From: Mesorhizobium sp. B2-4-15
GTDB taxonomy: Bacteria > Pseudomonadota > Alphaproteobacteria > Rhizobiales > Rhizobiaceae
Assembly (NCBI RefSeq): GCF_006658505.1
Contig: NZ_VFUZ01000003.1
Span: 310,001 to 374,000, forward strand
Reading direction: 5' to 3'
DNA length: 64,000 nt
How positions within the stretch are numbered: the stretch's first letter is position 1; each line of letters begins with the position of its first letter. Under the pieces are notes generated by a model, which was not told the origin of the DNA, ran no database searches, and saw nothing but the letters and a program-made list of their open reading frames with translations. Shown here piece after piece: positions 13,631 to 22,203 of this stretch. A program made the translations under genes and the position numbers.

Positions 13631-14559
13631 CACCCTTTCACCGCGCCGGCGGCAATGCCGCGCACAAACCATCTGCCGGAGACGAAGTAGATGACGAGCG
13701 GCACCGCCGCTGTCAGAATGGTGGCCGCCATATTGACATTGTACTCCCGCACACCGGTCGTGGTGTTGACGATGTTGTTGAGCTGCACCGTCATCGGCCA
13801 GTTGGAGCGCCCGGCAAACACGATGCCGAACAGGAAGTCGTTCCAGATACCGGTCACCTGCAGGATGACGGCGACGACCGTGATCGGCACCGACATTGGC
13901 AGCATGATGTAGATGAAGATGCGCCAGAAGCCGGCGCCGTCGACGCGCGCCGCCTTGAACAGCTCGACCGGCATTGCCGCATAGAAATTGCGGAACAGCA
14001 GCGTCAGGATGGGCATTCCGAAGATCGTGTGCACGATGATGATGCCGGGCAGGGTCGCGAACAGCCCGACCGAGCTCAGTCCGATGATCAGCGGGTAGAT
14101 CACGACCTGATACGGCACGAAGGCGCCGAACACGAGCAAGCCGAACAGCAGGTTGGCGCCCTTGTATGGCCAGAAGGTCAGCGCGTAGCCGTTGATCGAG
14201 GCGCATATGATCGAGATGACGACGCTCGGGACAGTGATCTTCAGCGAATTGTAGAAACCTGGACTGAGGCCGTTGCAGTCACGGCCGGTGCAGGCGTGAA
14301 GCCAGGCATCGGCCCAGGGCTGAAAGGTCGGGTCGCCTGGAAGGTTGAAAAGATGCCCCAGCCTGATCTCGGGCATCCCCTTCAGTGAAGTGACGACCAT
14401 GATGTAGACCGGAATGAGGAAGAAGAGCGCCGCGACGATCAGGAAAGCGTAGATGCCGATGCGGCCGGCCGATATCCGTCGCGGCTTCGGCCCGAAGGGC
14501 GTGGCCTGATCCGGCGCTTCTTGCATCGGCCGGCTTGCCGTGGTTTGCACGGCGCTCAT
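13630..14559 (-). CDS. Sugar ABC transporter permease (CUT1, MalG-like)
   Basis: 309-residue inner-membrane protein with about six helices, a cytoplasmic N-terminus of some 30 residues and the EAA loop ELFKAARVDGAGFWRIFIYIMLP that docks to the ATPase. A large periplasmic loop after helix 1 (PWADAWLHACTGRDCNGLSPG) has two cysteines. The start (14557-14559) overlaps the preceding permease gene by four bases (ATGA), indicating translational coupling. Together with the next gene it forms the heterodimeric channel. Confidence 0.9.
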   Translation of the reverse strand: MSAVQTTASRPMQEAPDQATPFGPKPRRISAGRIGIYAFLIVAALFFLIPVYIMVVTSLKGMPEIRLGHLFNLPGDPTFQPWADAWLHACTGRDCNGLSPGFYNSLKITVPSVVISIICASINGYALTFWPYKGANLLFGLLVFGAFVPYQVVIYPLIIGLSSVGLFATLPGIIIVHTIFGMPILTLLFRNFYAAMPVELFKAARVDGAGFWRIFIYIMLPMSVPITVVAVILQVTGIWNDFLFGIVFAGRSNWPMTVQLNNIVNTTTGVREYNVNMAATILTAAVPLVIYFVSGRWFVRGIAAGAVKG

Positions 14560-15452
14560 ACGCCCGCTTCCTGCACTCGGTTGCGCCGCCACAGCACAAG
14601 TCCGGCTAAAGCCAGAACGATCAGCACCGGCAGCAGCATCATCGTTGCCGCAGCCATGCCCTGGCCGACATTCTGGCGCACGGTGATGAGCTGGATGACA
14701 TAGACGGCCGGCATGGATGTCGCGATGCCGGGACCGCCACCGGTCATCGCGATGACCAGGTCGTAGACGCGCACCACGCCGACGGACTGGAGAACGAAGG
14801 CGGTCGCGAACGCACCCTTCATCATTGGTGCTACAATGGACACATGCGTGCGCCACGTCGGAATACCGTCCACTCTCGCCGCCTTCCAGATCTCCTCGTC
14901 GACGCCGCGCAGGCCTGCAAGCAGGATCGCCATCGTCACGCCCGAGCCCTGCCAGATGCCCGCCACGACCAACGCGTAGATCGCCGTATTGGCATCGACG
15001 AGGGGGGCGAAGCTGAAGCTCGACCAGCCCAGATTGCGCATCGTCTCCTGCAGGCCGAGATTGGGGTCGAGCACCCATTGCCACACAAGTCCGGTGACGA
15101 TCAGCGACATGGCAAAGGGATAGAGGAAGATCGAGCGGAACAGGTCTTCCTGGCGGATGCGCTGGTCCATGAAAACGGCGAGCAAATAGCCGAACACCAT
15201 GTTGCAGGTGATCGACATCAGGCCGAAGAACCAGATGTTGTTGACCGAGACGAGCCAGCGGTTATCGGCCCAAAGGCGCCTGTACTGCGCCAGGCCGACA
15301 AAATCATAGGTCGGGAAGAGCTTGGAACTGGTGAAGGACCACAGCACCGAGAAGCCGATGCCGATCACGAACACGCCCACGGCGACGAGAATCATCGGTA
15401 TCGTCCCGATCACCGCGGGCAGGTGAAATCTCTGCCTCCAGCTCTTCTGCAT
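14556..15452 (-). CDS. Sugar ABC transporter permease (CUT1, MalF-like)
   Basis: 298-residue permease with six predicted helices. The EAA motif is EEIWKAARVDGIPTWRTHVSIVAP. N-terminus MQKSWRQRFHLP is short and basic, as usual for the inside-facing end. The gap of 95 bases from the binding-protein gene holds a hairpin (15504-15531), so this is the first gene after an intra-operon attenuating element. Partner of the MalG-like permease downstream. Confidence 0.9.
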   Translation of the reverse strand: MQKSWRQRFHLPAVIGTIPMILVAVGVFVIGIGFSVLWSFTSSKLFPTYDFVGLAQYRRLWADNRWLVSVNNIWFFGLMSITCNMVFGYLLAVFMDQRIRQEDLFRSIFLYPFAMSLIVTGLVWQWVLDPNLGLQETMRNLGWSSFSFAPLVDANTAIYALVVAGIWQGSGVTMAILLAGLRGVDEEIWKAARVDGIPTWRTHVSIVAPMMKGAFATAFVLQSVGVVRVYDLVIAMTGGGPGIATSMPAVYVIQLITVRQNVGQGMAAATMMLLPVLIVLALAGLVLWRRNRVQEAGV

Positions 15453-15503
15453 CGTCCGTTCTTCTCCACCTCACCAGGACCCTGGGCAGGCCAGGGCAAG
15501 AAT

Positions 15504-15531
15504 GGAGGCGTCACCCCGGGGCGGCGCCTCC
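15504..15531 (-). promoter_or_regulatory. Hairpin after binding-protein gene
   Basis: Stem GGAGGCG/CGCCTCC (15504-15510 and 15525-15531) in the gap between the binding-protein and permease genes, without a T-run. Such hairpins usually protect the upstream mRNA and raise binding-protein levels over the membrane subunits. Confidence 0.5.
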
Positions 15532-15547
15532 AGGTGCCGGTCGGTTC

Positions 15548-16804
15548 CTAGTCGGAATTGCCGATGATGGTGGCGAACTTCGCCGTGGCGTCATCCGCCG
15601 TCATGGAGTCGTCGGCGAAGAACTGCGCGACGAGCTCATTGAGCTGCTGGTTGGTGTTCTCGGTGATGAACCTGTTGGTCGCGGTGACGATCTTGGCCGG
15701 ATCTTCCACTGCTTTCAGCGCCTTCTGCATGCACGGATCGGCCGTCGACATGTCGACGTCGCCGCGCACGGGCATGGAACCCTTGGCATTGTTGAACGCG
15801 ACCTGGACCTCCGGGCTGATGAGCAGGACCGCAAGTCGCTTCTGCGCCGCCTCGACATCAGCATTGCCCTGCTTGAAGAACACGATGATGTCGCCGTCGG
15901 TGCTGACAACCGGCTTGTCCTCGTTCAGGCCGATCATGCAGCCGAAATCCTTGACACCGGTCATGCCGGCGGCCGCGAATTCGCCGCGCGCCCAGTCGCC
16001 CATCACTTGAAGTCCGGCCTTGCCGGTGATCAGCAAGTTGGTGGTGTCGTTCCAGTTGCGGTTGGCGTAGCCGTTGTCGGTGAACTGCTTCAGCGCCCTC
16101 AGCTGCGTGAACACGCCTTTCATCTCGGGACCGCCGGCAATTTCGGCACTTTTCTTGGTATACATCTCGTCGCGCTTGGCGACACCGAGAGCCTCGGTAA
16201 CCATGTCCTGGAACAGCAGCTGGATTTGCCAGCCATTGCCGTCGCCGCCGATCGCGAACGGAATGAAGCCTGCCTCCTTGATCTTCGGCGCGGCCGCGAT
16301 GAAATCAGCCATGTTCTTCGGCTCCGGCACGCCCGTTTTCGCGAATACCGGCTTGGAGTACCAGGCCCAATAATTCGAGTGGATGTTGACCGGGACGCAC
16401 CACCAGTGGCCGTTCACGAGACAGGCGCTGCCGATCGCTTTCGGGCGAATGACCTCGTCCCATTTCCCGGCGGTCGCGACATCGGTGAGGTCGAGCAGCT
16501 TGCCGCCTGAAATCAGTTCCTCATACTGCCGGCCGGGATTGAACTGAGCCGCACCGGGCGGGTCGCCGCCGAGCACGCGCTGCATGACGGTCGAGCGGGC
16601 CGTTTCGCCCAGAGCAATGGCGCTGTCCACCCACTTGTCGCCGTGGCCGTCATTGTCGAAGGCCTTTGCGAACTGCGAGACCGCCGCCGACTCGCCCTTC
16701 GACGTCCACCAGTGAATTACTTCCAGGTTGGCCGCGGCCGCGGCCCCGGCAAAATCGAACGCCATCGTCGCCGCGAACGCAGCGGTCAGGACTTTGTATC
16801 GCAT
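15548..16804 (-). CDS. Sugar ABC transporter periplasmic substrate-binding protein (CUT1)
   Basis: 418 residues: Sec signal peptide (residues 1-25, ending AGAAAAA) followed by a type-1 extracellular solute-binding fold starting NLEVIHWWTSKGESAA. That opening and the central GDGNGWQIQLLFQ block resemble glucose/mannose-binding proteins such as Pseudomonas GtsA, so a hexose or simple glucoside is the likely ligand; the exact sugar is not known. Strong ribosome binding site (GGGAGGAAACCGAA before ATG at 16802-16804). First gene of the seven-gene minus-strand operon, controlled from the region with two LacI-type operators. Confidence 0.92.
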   Translation of the reverse strand: MRYKVLTAAFAATMAFDFAGAAAAANLEVIHWWTSKGESAAVSQFAKAFDNDGHGDKWVDSAIALGETARSTVMQRVLGGDPPGAAQFNPGRQYEELISGGKLLDLTDVATAGKWDEVIRPKAIGSACLVNGHWWCVPVNIHSNYWAWYSKPVFAKTGVPEPKNMADFIAAAPKIKEAGFIPFAIGGDGNGWQIQLLFQDMVTEALGVAKRDEMYTKKSAEIAGGPEMKGVFTQLRALKQFTDNGYANRNWNDTTNLLITGKAGLQVMGDWARGEFAAAGMTGVKDFGCMIGLNEDKPVVSTDGDIIVFFKQGNADVEAAQKRLAVLLISPEVQVAFNNAKGSMPVRGDVDMSTADPCMQKALKAVEDPAKIVTATNRFITENTNQQLNELVAQFFADDSMTADDATAKFATIIGNSD

Positions 16805-16823
16805 TTCGGTTTCCTCCCAGAAT

Positions 16824-16837
16824 CTGAAACGTTACAG
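16824..16837. promoter_or_regulatory. LacI-type operator 1 (CTGAAACGTTACAG)
   Basis: Lies 20 bases upstream of the binding-protein start codon, in reverse-complement match (14 of 14) with the site at 17099-17112. The central ACGT and near-palindromic form fit LacI-family operators; position suggests repression of the transport operon. Confidence 0.65.
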
Positions 16838-17098
16838 ATTTTCGATAAGGCAATTGCGCTAGTGACGCAACCCCAGGCATGAAGCCCGTCGGACATTTTT
16901 TCGGGCCACGAATAAAATGGGACCAGCCATCGAGCTACTGTGCGTCGCAATATGAGCTATTGCAGTGCAAAACAGCCAAATTACCCACGAGGGTCTGCAC
17001 AGGCTTACAAGGGGTGACGCTTTGCCTTGGATTCCCAAGGGAATTCAGGTTCGAGCGTTCACCTCCAAATACGCCTATCGGCGAACGAGATTGGCAAT

Positions 17099-17112
17099 CT
17101 GTAACGTTTCAG
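17099..17112. promoter_or_regulatory. LacI-type operator 2 (CTGTAACGTTTCAG)
   Basis: Exact reverse complement of operator 1, 275 bases away, and 100 bases upstream of the lacI-type gene. The pair would allow looping and autoregulation. The remaining part of the 16805-17212 intergenic region shows no gene. Confidence 0.65.
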
Positions 17113-17212
17113 TATATTGGCACCCTCACCGGGCCTGAAGCCATGCCGCGCTGCTAATCGCGGCGATTGCCGACCCGGTGTGCGGCTGCTATGCGGCTCA
17201 CGGGCGGGATGA

Positions 17213-18256
17213 ATGAACAGACGGCGCACGAACAAGAACGATGATACGTCGGCGCAGAGGCGGCCGACGCTGAAGACGCTTGCCTTCATGACCGGGCTTG
17301 GCGTCACCACCGTCTCGCGGGCGTTGAAGGACGCTCCCGAGATTGGCGCCGAGACGAGGCGTCGCGTGCAGCTCGTGGCCAAGCAGATCGGCTATCGCCC
17401 AAACCGCGCCGGAGTGCGCCTGCGCACCGGCAAGACCAACGTCATCAGCCTTGTGCTCAACACCGAACATGAGCTGATGAGCTTCGTCTCTGACATCATC
17501 TATGGCGTCACGGAAGTCATCGCCGATACGCCATACCATCTGATCGTCACGCCCTACTCACGCTTGCAGGATCCGCTTGACCCGGTGCGCTATCTCGTGG
17601 AGACGGGCTCCGCCGACGGCGTCATCATTTCACGCACGCAGCCAAACGATCCAAGGGCCCGCTACTTGCTGGAGCACGGCATCCCCTTCGCAACGCACGG
17701 CCGCACTGACATGGGGCTCGTGCACCCCTATCATGATTTCGACAATTACGCCTTCGCGACCGAGGCGGTGCGCCATCTCGCCGGCATGGGCCGGCGTCGG
17801 CTCGCTCTGGTGGCGCCTCCGGTCGGTCTGACCTATCACCGCCACACGGTGAACGGTTTTGCCGACGCGCTGAGCGAGGTCGGCGCCTTGGAAGTGCCGT
17901 TCAGCACCGTCTCGATCGACCACTCGATCGAGCAGATCAGGATGCGGACCGCGCAGTTGATGCGGCGCGATATCAGGCCGGACGGCATCGTCAGCAGTGC
18001 CGCCGCCGCGACACTTGCCATCGTCGCCGGCATCGAGGATGCCGGGCTGAAGCTCGGCCGCGACGTCGATGTGGTATCGAAGCAGTCGTCGGAGCTGCTG
18101 CACCTGTTCCGGCATGAATTGCTGGTCGTCAACGAAGACTTCCGGCTAGCCGGTTCGGAGCTTGCCCGCTCGGTGCTCGGCTGGATCGGCGGCGCGGCAC
18201 CCGGCTCGCTGCAGAGCCTGAGCGAGCCGAAGGGGGTTGTTTCCTATGGCGGTTAG
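17213..18256 (+). CDS. LacI family transcriptional regulator
   Basis: 347 residues. The N-terminal helix-turn-helix is preceded by a basic 18-residue tail and reads TLKTLAFMTGLGVTTVSRAL, followed by the hinge helix YRPNRAGVRLRTGKTNVIS. The rest is a periplasmic-binding-protein-like effector domain. It is closest by eye to AglR-type regulators of rhizobial alpha-glucoside systems. Divergent from the CUT1 operon and flanked by two matching operators, so it most likely represses that operon until the sugar binds. Start ATG 17213 follows GGCGGGATGA. The 3' end is only 12 bases from the convergent gnd gene. Confidence 0.9.
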   Translation: MNRRRTNKNDDTSAQRRPTLKTLAFMTGLGVTTVSRALKDAPEIGAETRRRVQLVAKQIGYRPNRAGVRLRTGKTNVISLVLNTEHELMSFVSDIIYGVTEVIADTPYHLIVTPYSRLQDPLDPVRYLVETGSADGVIISRTQPNDPRARYLLEHGIPFATHGRTDMGLVHPYHDFDNYAFATEAVRHLAGMGRRRLALVAPPVGLTYHRHTVNGFADALSEVGALEVPFSTVSIDHSIEQIRMRTAQLMRRDIRPDGIVSSAAAATLAIVAGIEDAGLKLGRDVDVVSKQSSELLHLFRHELLVVNEDFRLAGSELARSVLGWIGGAAPGSLQSLSEPKGVVSYGG

Positions 18257-18268
18257 CCAGGCTCTGGT

Positions 18269-19696
18269 CTAGCCGGCAGCGCCGCTGCCCCACGGTCCAT
18301 GGAAGGCGCCCTGCTCGCCGATGCGCTCGAAGCCATGCGCGCCGAAGAAATCGCGCTGCGCCTGGATCAGGTTGGAAGTGCCGCGGCCCTGGCGGTAGCT
18401 GTCGAAATAGGCAAGTGCGGAAGACAGCGCCGGCACTGGCGAACCGGCCTCCGAGGCCCGCGCCACCACGCGCCGCAGCGACGGATGCGCCTCCCGCATC
18501 ATGGTGATGAAGGCCGGCGCCATCAAAAGGTTGGTCGAAGCGCCGCCGCTGCCGAAAGCCTCGGCCATCGTGTCCAGCATCTGCGAGCGGATGATGCAGC
18601 CGGCGCGCCAGATCTTGGCGATGGTCGGCATCGGCAGGTTCCAGTTGAATTCCTTCGAGGCGCCGCTCATCACCGCGAAGCCTTGCGCATAGGCGGCGAT
18701 CTTGCCGGCGAACAGCGCCAGTTCGAGGTCTTTCAGCAGCGCGTCCTTGTCGCCGGAAATCTTCGTCACGCCGATATCGCCATAGGCCTTTTCGGCCGCC
18801 AGCCGCTCGTCCTTGAGCGACGACAGAACGCGCGCCGCCACCGCCGCCTCGATCGCGGTCGCTGGAATGCCAAGTTGCTGCGCCTCGATGACAGACCATT
18901 TGCCGGTGCCCTTCTGGCCAGCGCGGTCGAGGATGATGTCGACCACCGGCTTGCCGGTCTTCGGATCGTCGGCGGCCAGCACCTTGGCGGTGATCTCGAT
19001 CAGGTAGGAATTGAGCCGGCCCTTGTTCCAGTTGGCGAACACCGTGCTGATGTCCTTCGGCCCCATGCCCACGCCGTCTCGCAGGACGCCGTAGATTTCG
19101 GCGATCATCTGCATGTCGGCATATTCGATGCCGTTATGGATGGTCTTGACGAAATGCCCGGCGCCGTCGGTGCCGAGCCAAGCGGCGCAGGGCTCGTCCT
19201 TGAACTTGGCGGAGATGGCGGTCAGCACTTTCTCGACACGCTTCCAGGAGTCCTCCGTCCCGCCGACCATGATCGACGGTCCGTGGCGCGCACCCTCCTC
19301 ACCGCCGGACACGCCCATGCCGATGAAGGTGAGGCCAGAGCCGGACAGCTCGGAAAAGCGCCGCATCGTGTCGCGGAAATTGGCATTGCCGGCATCGATG
19401 ATGATGTCATTGTTGGACAGCACACCGCGCAAGGCTTCGATTTGTTCGTCGACCGGCTTGCCGGCCAGCACCATGATGATGATCGGGCGCGGCGGCCGGA
19501 TCGCCGCGGCGAGTTCCTCCAGGCTGTAGCAGGGAACGACCATATCCCTGAGCGCACCGGCACTCTCGACGAAGGCATCCGTGCGTGCCTTGGTACGGTT
19601 GAAGACGGCGATGCGGTGCCCATGCTCGGCAATGTTGAGCGCCAGGTTGGAACCCATCGTGCCAAGGCCGATCAGGCCGATTTCGGCTTTTTCCAT
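18269..19696 (-). CDS. gnd: 6-phosphogluconate dehydrogenase, decarboxylating
   Basis: 475-residue enzyme of the oxidative pentose phosphate pathway: 6-phosphogluconate plus NADP+ gives ribulose 5-phosphate, CO2 and NADPH. Dinucleotide motif GLIGLGTMGSNLALN, substrate motif GVSGGEEGARHGPS, and the catalytic KTIHNGIEYADMQ segment (Lys, His, Asn) are intact; the C-terminal tail inserted in the partner subunit is full length. Start MEKAEIGLIG at 19694-19696 has GGGAAGAAACG upstream. Monocistronic. A tandem repeat and a rhizobial repeat lie in its upstream region. Confidence 0.95.
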   Translation of the reverse strand: MEKAEIGLIGLGTMGSNLALNIAEHGHRIAVFNRTKARTDAFVESAGALRDMVVPCYSLEELAAAIRPPRPIIIMVLAGKPVDEQIEALRGVLSNNDIIIDAGNANFRDTMRRFSELSGSGLTFIGMGVSGGEEGARHGPSIMVGGTEDSWKRVEKVLTAISAKFKDEPCAAWLGTDGAGHFVKTIHNGIEYADMQMIAEIYGVLRDGVGMGPKDISTVFANWNKGRLNSYLIEITAKVLAADDPKTGKPVVDIILDRAGQKGTGKWSVIEAQQLGIPATAIEAAVAARVLSSLKDERLAAEKAYGDIGVTKISGDKDALLKDLELALFAGKIAAYAQGFAVMSGASKEFNWNLPMPTIAKIWRAGCIIRSQMLDTMAEAFGSGGASTNLLMAPAFITMMREAHPSLRRVVARASEAGSPVPALSSALAYFDSYRQGRGTSNLIQAQRDFFGAHGFERIGEQGAFHGPWGSGAAG

Positions 19697-19758
19697 CGTT
19701 TCTTCCCTGCTTCCGGATCGTCTGTTGAGCGATTTGCGGGCGATACCCATTCTTGCCG

Positions 19759-19793
19759 GGATGCCCGTTCTTCTCAGGATGCCCGTTCTTCTC
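19759..19793. repeat. Tandem repeat, two copies of GGATGCCCGTTCTTCTC
   Basis: Two identical 17-base units (19759-19775 and 19777-19793, 18-base period), with partial copies on both sides. They lie 60-100 bases upstream of gnd. Confidence 0.7.
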
Positions 19794-19901
19794 GGGATGA
19801 TTGACGGGCCTTCAGGCCGCCGTCAACCGCCTCGCCGATTTGTGTTTGCCAGCAAGATGCGTTGCCGAAGGATTGGGAACCGCCTCGCAGACGGCCATAT
19901 G

Positions 19902-19954
19902 GAGCAATTCCAGGAGAAGTGTTTACGGGTTCCGTCCGCAATTGCGCAAAACAA
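19902..19954. repeat. Rhizobial intergenic repeat, variant copy
   Basis: GAGCAATTCCAGGAGAAGTG, then a G-rich stretch and GTTCCGTCCGCAATTGCG. Matches the first half of the repeat at 2006-2060 closely, with a diverged right half. Confidence 0.5.
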
Positions 19955-19961
19955 AAGACCA

Positions 19962-21590
19962 TCACGGCCTGATGTCCACCGGCGCTTCGATCTTCACCAT
20001 CTCGAAATCCGAGACCAGGATGTCGAGGCGAACCGTCCAGCGGCCGGGCACCGGAATGACGAGCTTGTCGACACGCCAGCTGCCGTCGCCGGGTTTGGTC
20101 GCCGCGCGCTTCAGCGGTTCGATACCGGAATCGGGTTTCGACAGCACCAGCGTCACTTCCCTGGCGTCGAGCGGCCCGAAATCGCCAGTCATGATGATCA
20201 TCGAGGCGGCGACCGGCCCCGCATGACCCGGCGTGATGGAGAGATCGGCCATTGCCTGCAGCGCATGGATGTGGATTGAAACCGGCTGTGCCGCCGCGAT
20301 CGCCAAGGCCCGTGGCGGCGGCGTGAAGCGCCAGCCCGCGGCAACGCCGAAGATCGCCAGCACGATCAGCAATTCGACGCCGATCGAACGGGTGAGCCTG
20401 CGTTGCACCTCCGTTGAGCCTGCCTCGGCCGAAGCGGTGAGTTTCCAGCGATTGACGGCGGCAAGCGTGAACAGGAAGACCAGCAATGCGAGCTTGACCA
20501 GCAGCAGCCGGCCATAGGCGGTGCCGATCAGCGCCGGGGGCGTCTGTACCTGAATAATGGCGAGGACGACGCCAGCCGCGGCAAGCACGGCCACGACAGG
20601 CAGGATCGTCCATGAGAAGCGGCGCAGGAACGCAACGGCGCCGACCGTTTGACGCTTCAGCGCAAGGCCGAGCGGCACCAGGGCGCCGGCCCAGAAGGCA
20701 ATCCCGGCGTCATGGACGAACACCAATGGTCGCGTCAGCCATTGCGGCTCGGCCGCACTGGCATGGCCGCTGGCGACGAGCGCGATGCCGAGGCCAGCCA
20801 GACCGGCAAGCGCCAATGGTCTGGCTGCCGCTCGCGGTCCGCCCAGCGAGAGCAGGCCGAGCCCCAGCGCGATCAGGGCGATCAGCACCGTCCAGCCGAA
20901 GCTGGTGCCGAGCCCGGTACGCCAGATCACCGGCTGCGCCAGATGGGAGAGCGGCGCCCCCAGCGCATCCAGCCCTTGGAACCCCAGCGACAGGGGTGCC
21001 GCCACCAGCCCGCAAAGAATCGCGGCCGTGACAAAGCGCTGACCGGCGCGATCATCGCCGGCCAGCCAGGCAAGGGCGAAGGCGCCGCCGACGCCGAGGA
21101 AAAGGCCGATGTAGAGAAACACCTTGCCAATCCAGATCGCCGATCGCTGCGGCCAGTCGACAGCCTCGGACACGACAGGTGGTTCGCTTGGCGCGCCGAT
21201 GGAAAACAAGAGCGAGCCGCCGACCGGATGCCCGTCGGCGGATATGACGCGCCAGCTCAGCACATGTGTGCCGGACTTCAGCGCCCGCGAATTGTCGATC
21301 TCGACCGTCTGGTCGCTGAGACGGAAGGATGTCAGCGGCACCGGCGTGCCGTCAGGTTTCACCAGCGTCAGCACCAGCGGCGAAACCGGTTCGCTGAAAG
21401 TCAGCGAGAACCGCGCCGGAGCCTGCGCCAGCACGGCACCGTCGGCCGGGTCGGTCTTGATCAATGCGGCATGGGCAAAGGCCTGACTTGTAGAGGCCAT
21501 GACGATGAACGCAATGGCCAGCAGCCCGCCGGCAATCCAGCCGACGAGCTTGGTTGTGGTACCGGCCATCCGAGAAGATATCGCCGTCAT
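19962..21590 (-). CDS. Copper resistance protein, CopC-CopD fusion
   Basis: 542 residues in three parts. After a signal peptide (cleavage near QAFA) the mature N-terminus begins HAALIKTDPADG, the CopC copper site with its first His; the second His is in ISADGHPVGGSLLF. Residues about 150-440 hold eight or so helices of CopD (copper permease). The C-terminal 100 residues after the last helix form a soluble domain (HIHALQAMADLSITPGHAG) resembling FixH/YtkA-like domains. Role: periplasmic copper binding and uptake across the inner membrane. Last gene of a four-gene copper set on the minus strand. Start MTAISSRMAG chosen; an upstream ATG at 21623 is possible. Confidence 0.88.
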   Translation of the reverse strand: MTAISSRMAGTTTKLVGWIAGGLLAIAFIVMASTSQAFAHAALIKTDPADGAVLAQAPARFSLTFSEPVSPLVLTLVKPDGTPVPLTSFRLSDQTVEIDNSRALKSGTHVLSWRVISADGHPVGGSLLFSIGAPSEPPVVSEAVDWPQRSAIWIGKVFLYIGLFLGVGGAFALAWLAGDDRAGQRFVTAAILCGLVAAPLSLGFQGLDALGAPLSHLAQPVIWRTGLGTSFGWTVLIALIALGLGLLSLGGPRAAARPLALAGLAGLGIALVASGHASAAEPQWLTRPLVFVHDAGIAFWAGALVPLGLALKRQTVGAVAFLRRFSWTILPVVAVLAAAGVVLAIIQVQTPPALIGTAYGRLLLVKLALLVFLFTLAAVNRWKLTASAEAGSTEVQRRLTRSIGVELLIVLAIFGVAAGWRFTPPPRALAIAAAQPVSIHIHALQAMADLSITPGHAGPVAASMIIMTGDFGPLDAREVTLVLSKPDSGIEPLKRAATKPGDGSWRVDKLVIPVPGRWTVRLDILVSDFEMVKIEAPVDIRP

Positions 21591-21646
21591 GCCGTGCCAT
21601 GTAAATGCGGCGCGTTCTGGCAAGCAGAGCGCGCCAGGGAGAAAAC

Positions 21647-22165
21647 CTATTTCTTCGGTGTCAGCTTGATGCCGGGCGCCGGATTCTCCAGCGCGTCTTC
21701 ATCTTGCCCTGCCGCCGGAATCTCGATCCAACGCTCGGCGGCATCGCCACATTCCTGCACCACCGGGAAATAGAGTTTCTGGCCGACAGGCAGATCCGCC
21801 GTCAGCGTCGCGCGGAAGACGAACTCGTCGTAGAATTCATCCGGCAGGCTGCCGCCGCTCCAATCGACTTCCTTGACCCCGTCGGTCACCGCCTGACCAT
21901 ACAGCTGGTAGGAGTTTTCATACTTGCCCTTCTTGGTCTGCAGCGTCCAGCCCGGCTTCGGCATCGGCTTCACGGCGATCACCCCTTCCGGGATCTGCAC
22001 CCGCACGGCGGTCGTGGCCTTGCCGTCGCAACCATGCGGCACGCGCAGCACTGCCTTGTAGGTCGAGCCGACCGCCGCTTCCTGGGCTTCGAGCGTGATG
22101 TGCGCGGAAGCGGCATTTGTCCCCAGCACGAGAAGCGTGCCGGCTGCCAAAAGATATTTGTTCAT
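21647..22165 (-). CDS. YcnI family copper-binding protein (DUF1775)
   Basis: 172 residues with signal peptide (1-21, ending NAASA) and mature N-terminus HITLEAQEAAVGS. The N-terminal His and a conserved tryptophan form the Cu(II) site in characterised YcnI. Conserved blocks VLRVPHGCDGKAT, VKPMPKPGWTL and LYFPVVQECG are present. The periplasmic protein probably binds or hands over copper. The start codon follows GAGGGACCATC. Same operon as the CopC-CopD and PCuAC genes, 56 bases from the former. Confidence 0.88.
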   Translation of the reverse strand: MNKYLLAAGTLLVLGTNAASAHITLEAQEAAVGSTYKAVLRVPHGCDGKATTAVRVQIPEGVIAVKPMPKPGWTLQTKKGKYENSYQLYGQAVTDGVKEVDWSGGSLPDEFYDEFVFRATLTADLPVGQKLYFPVVQECGDAAERWIEIPAAGQDEDALENPAPGIKLTPKK

Positions 22166-22203
22166 GATGGTCCCTCGGATTTTCAAATTTTGCGGATACG
22201 GCG

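Noticed and set aside
19759..19793. Short tandem repeat considered as CRISPR or phase-variable tract
   Set aside because: Only two full 17-base units without spacers and outside any reading frame.
18299..19804. 501-codon plus-strand frame over gnd
   Set aside because: Antisense to a complete 6-phosphogluconate dehydrogenase.
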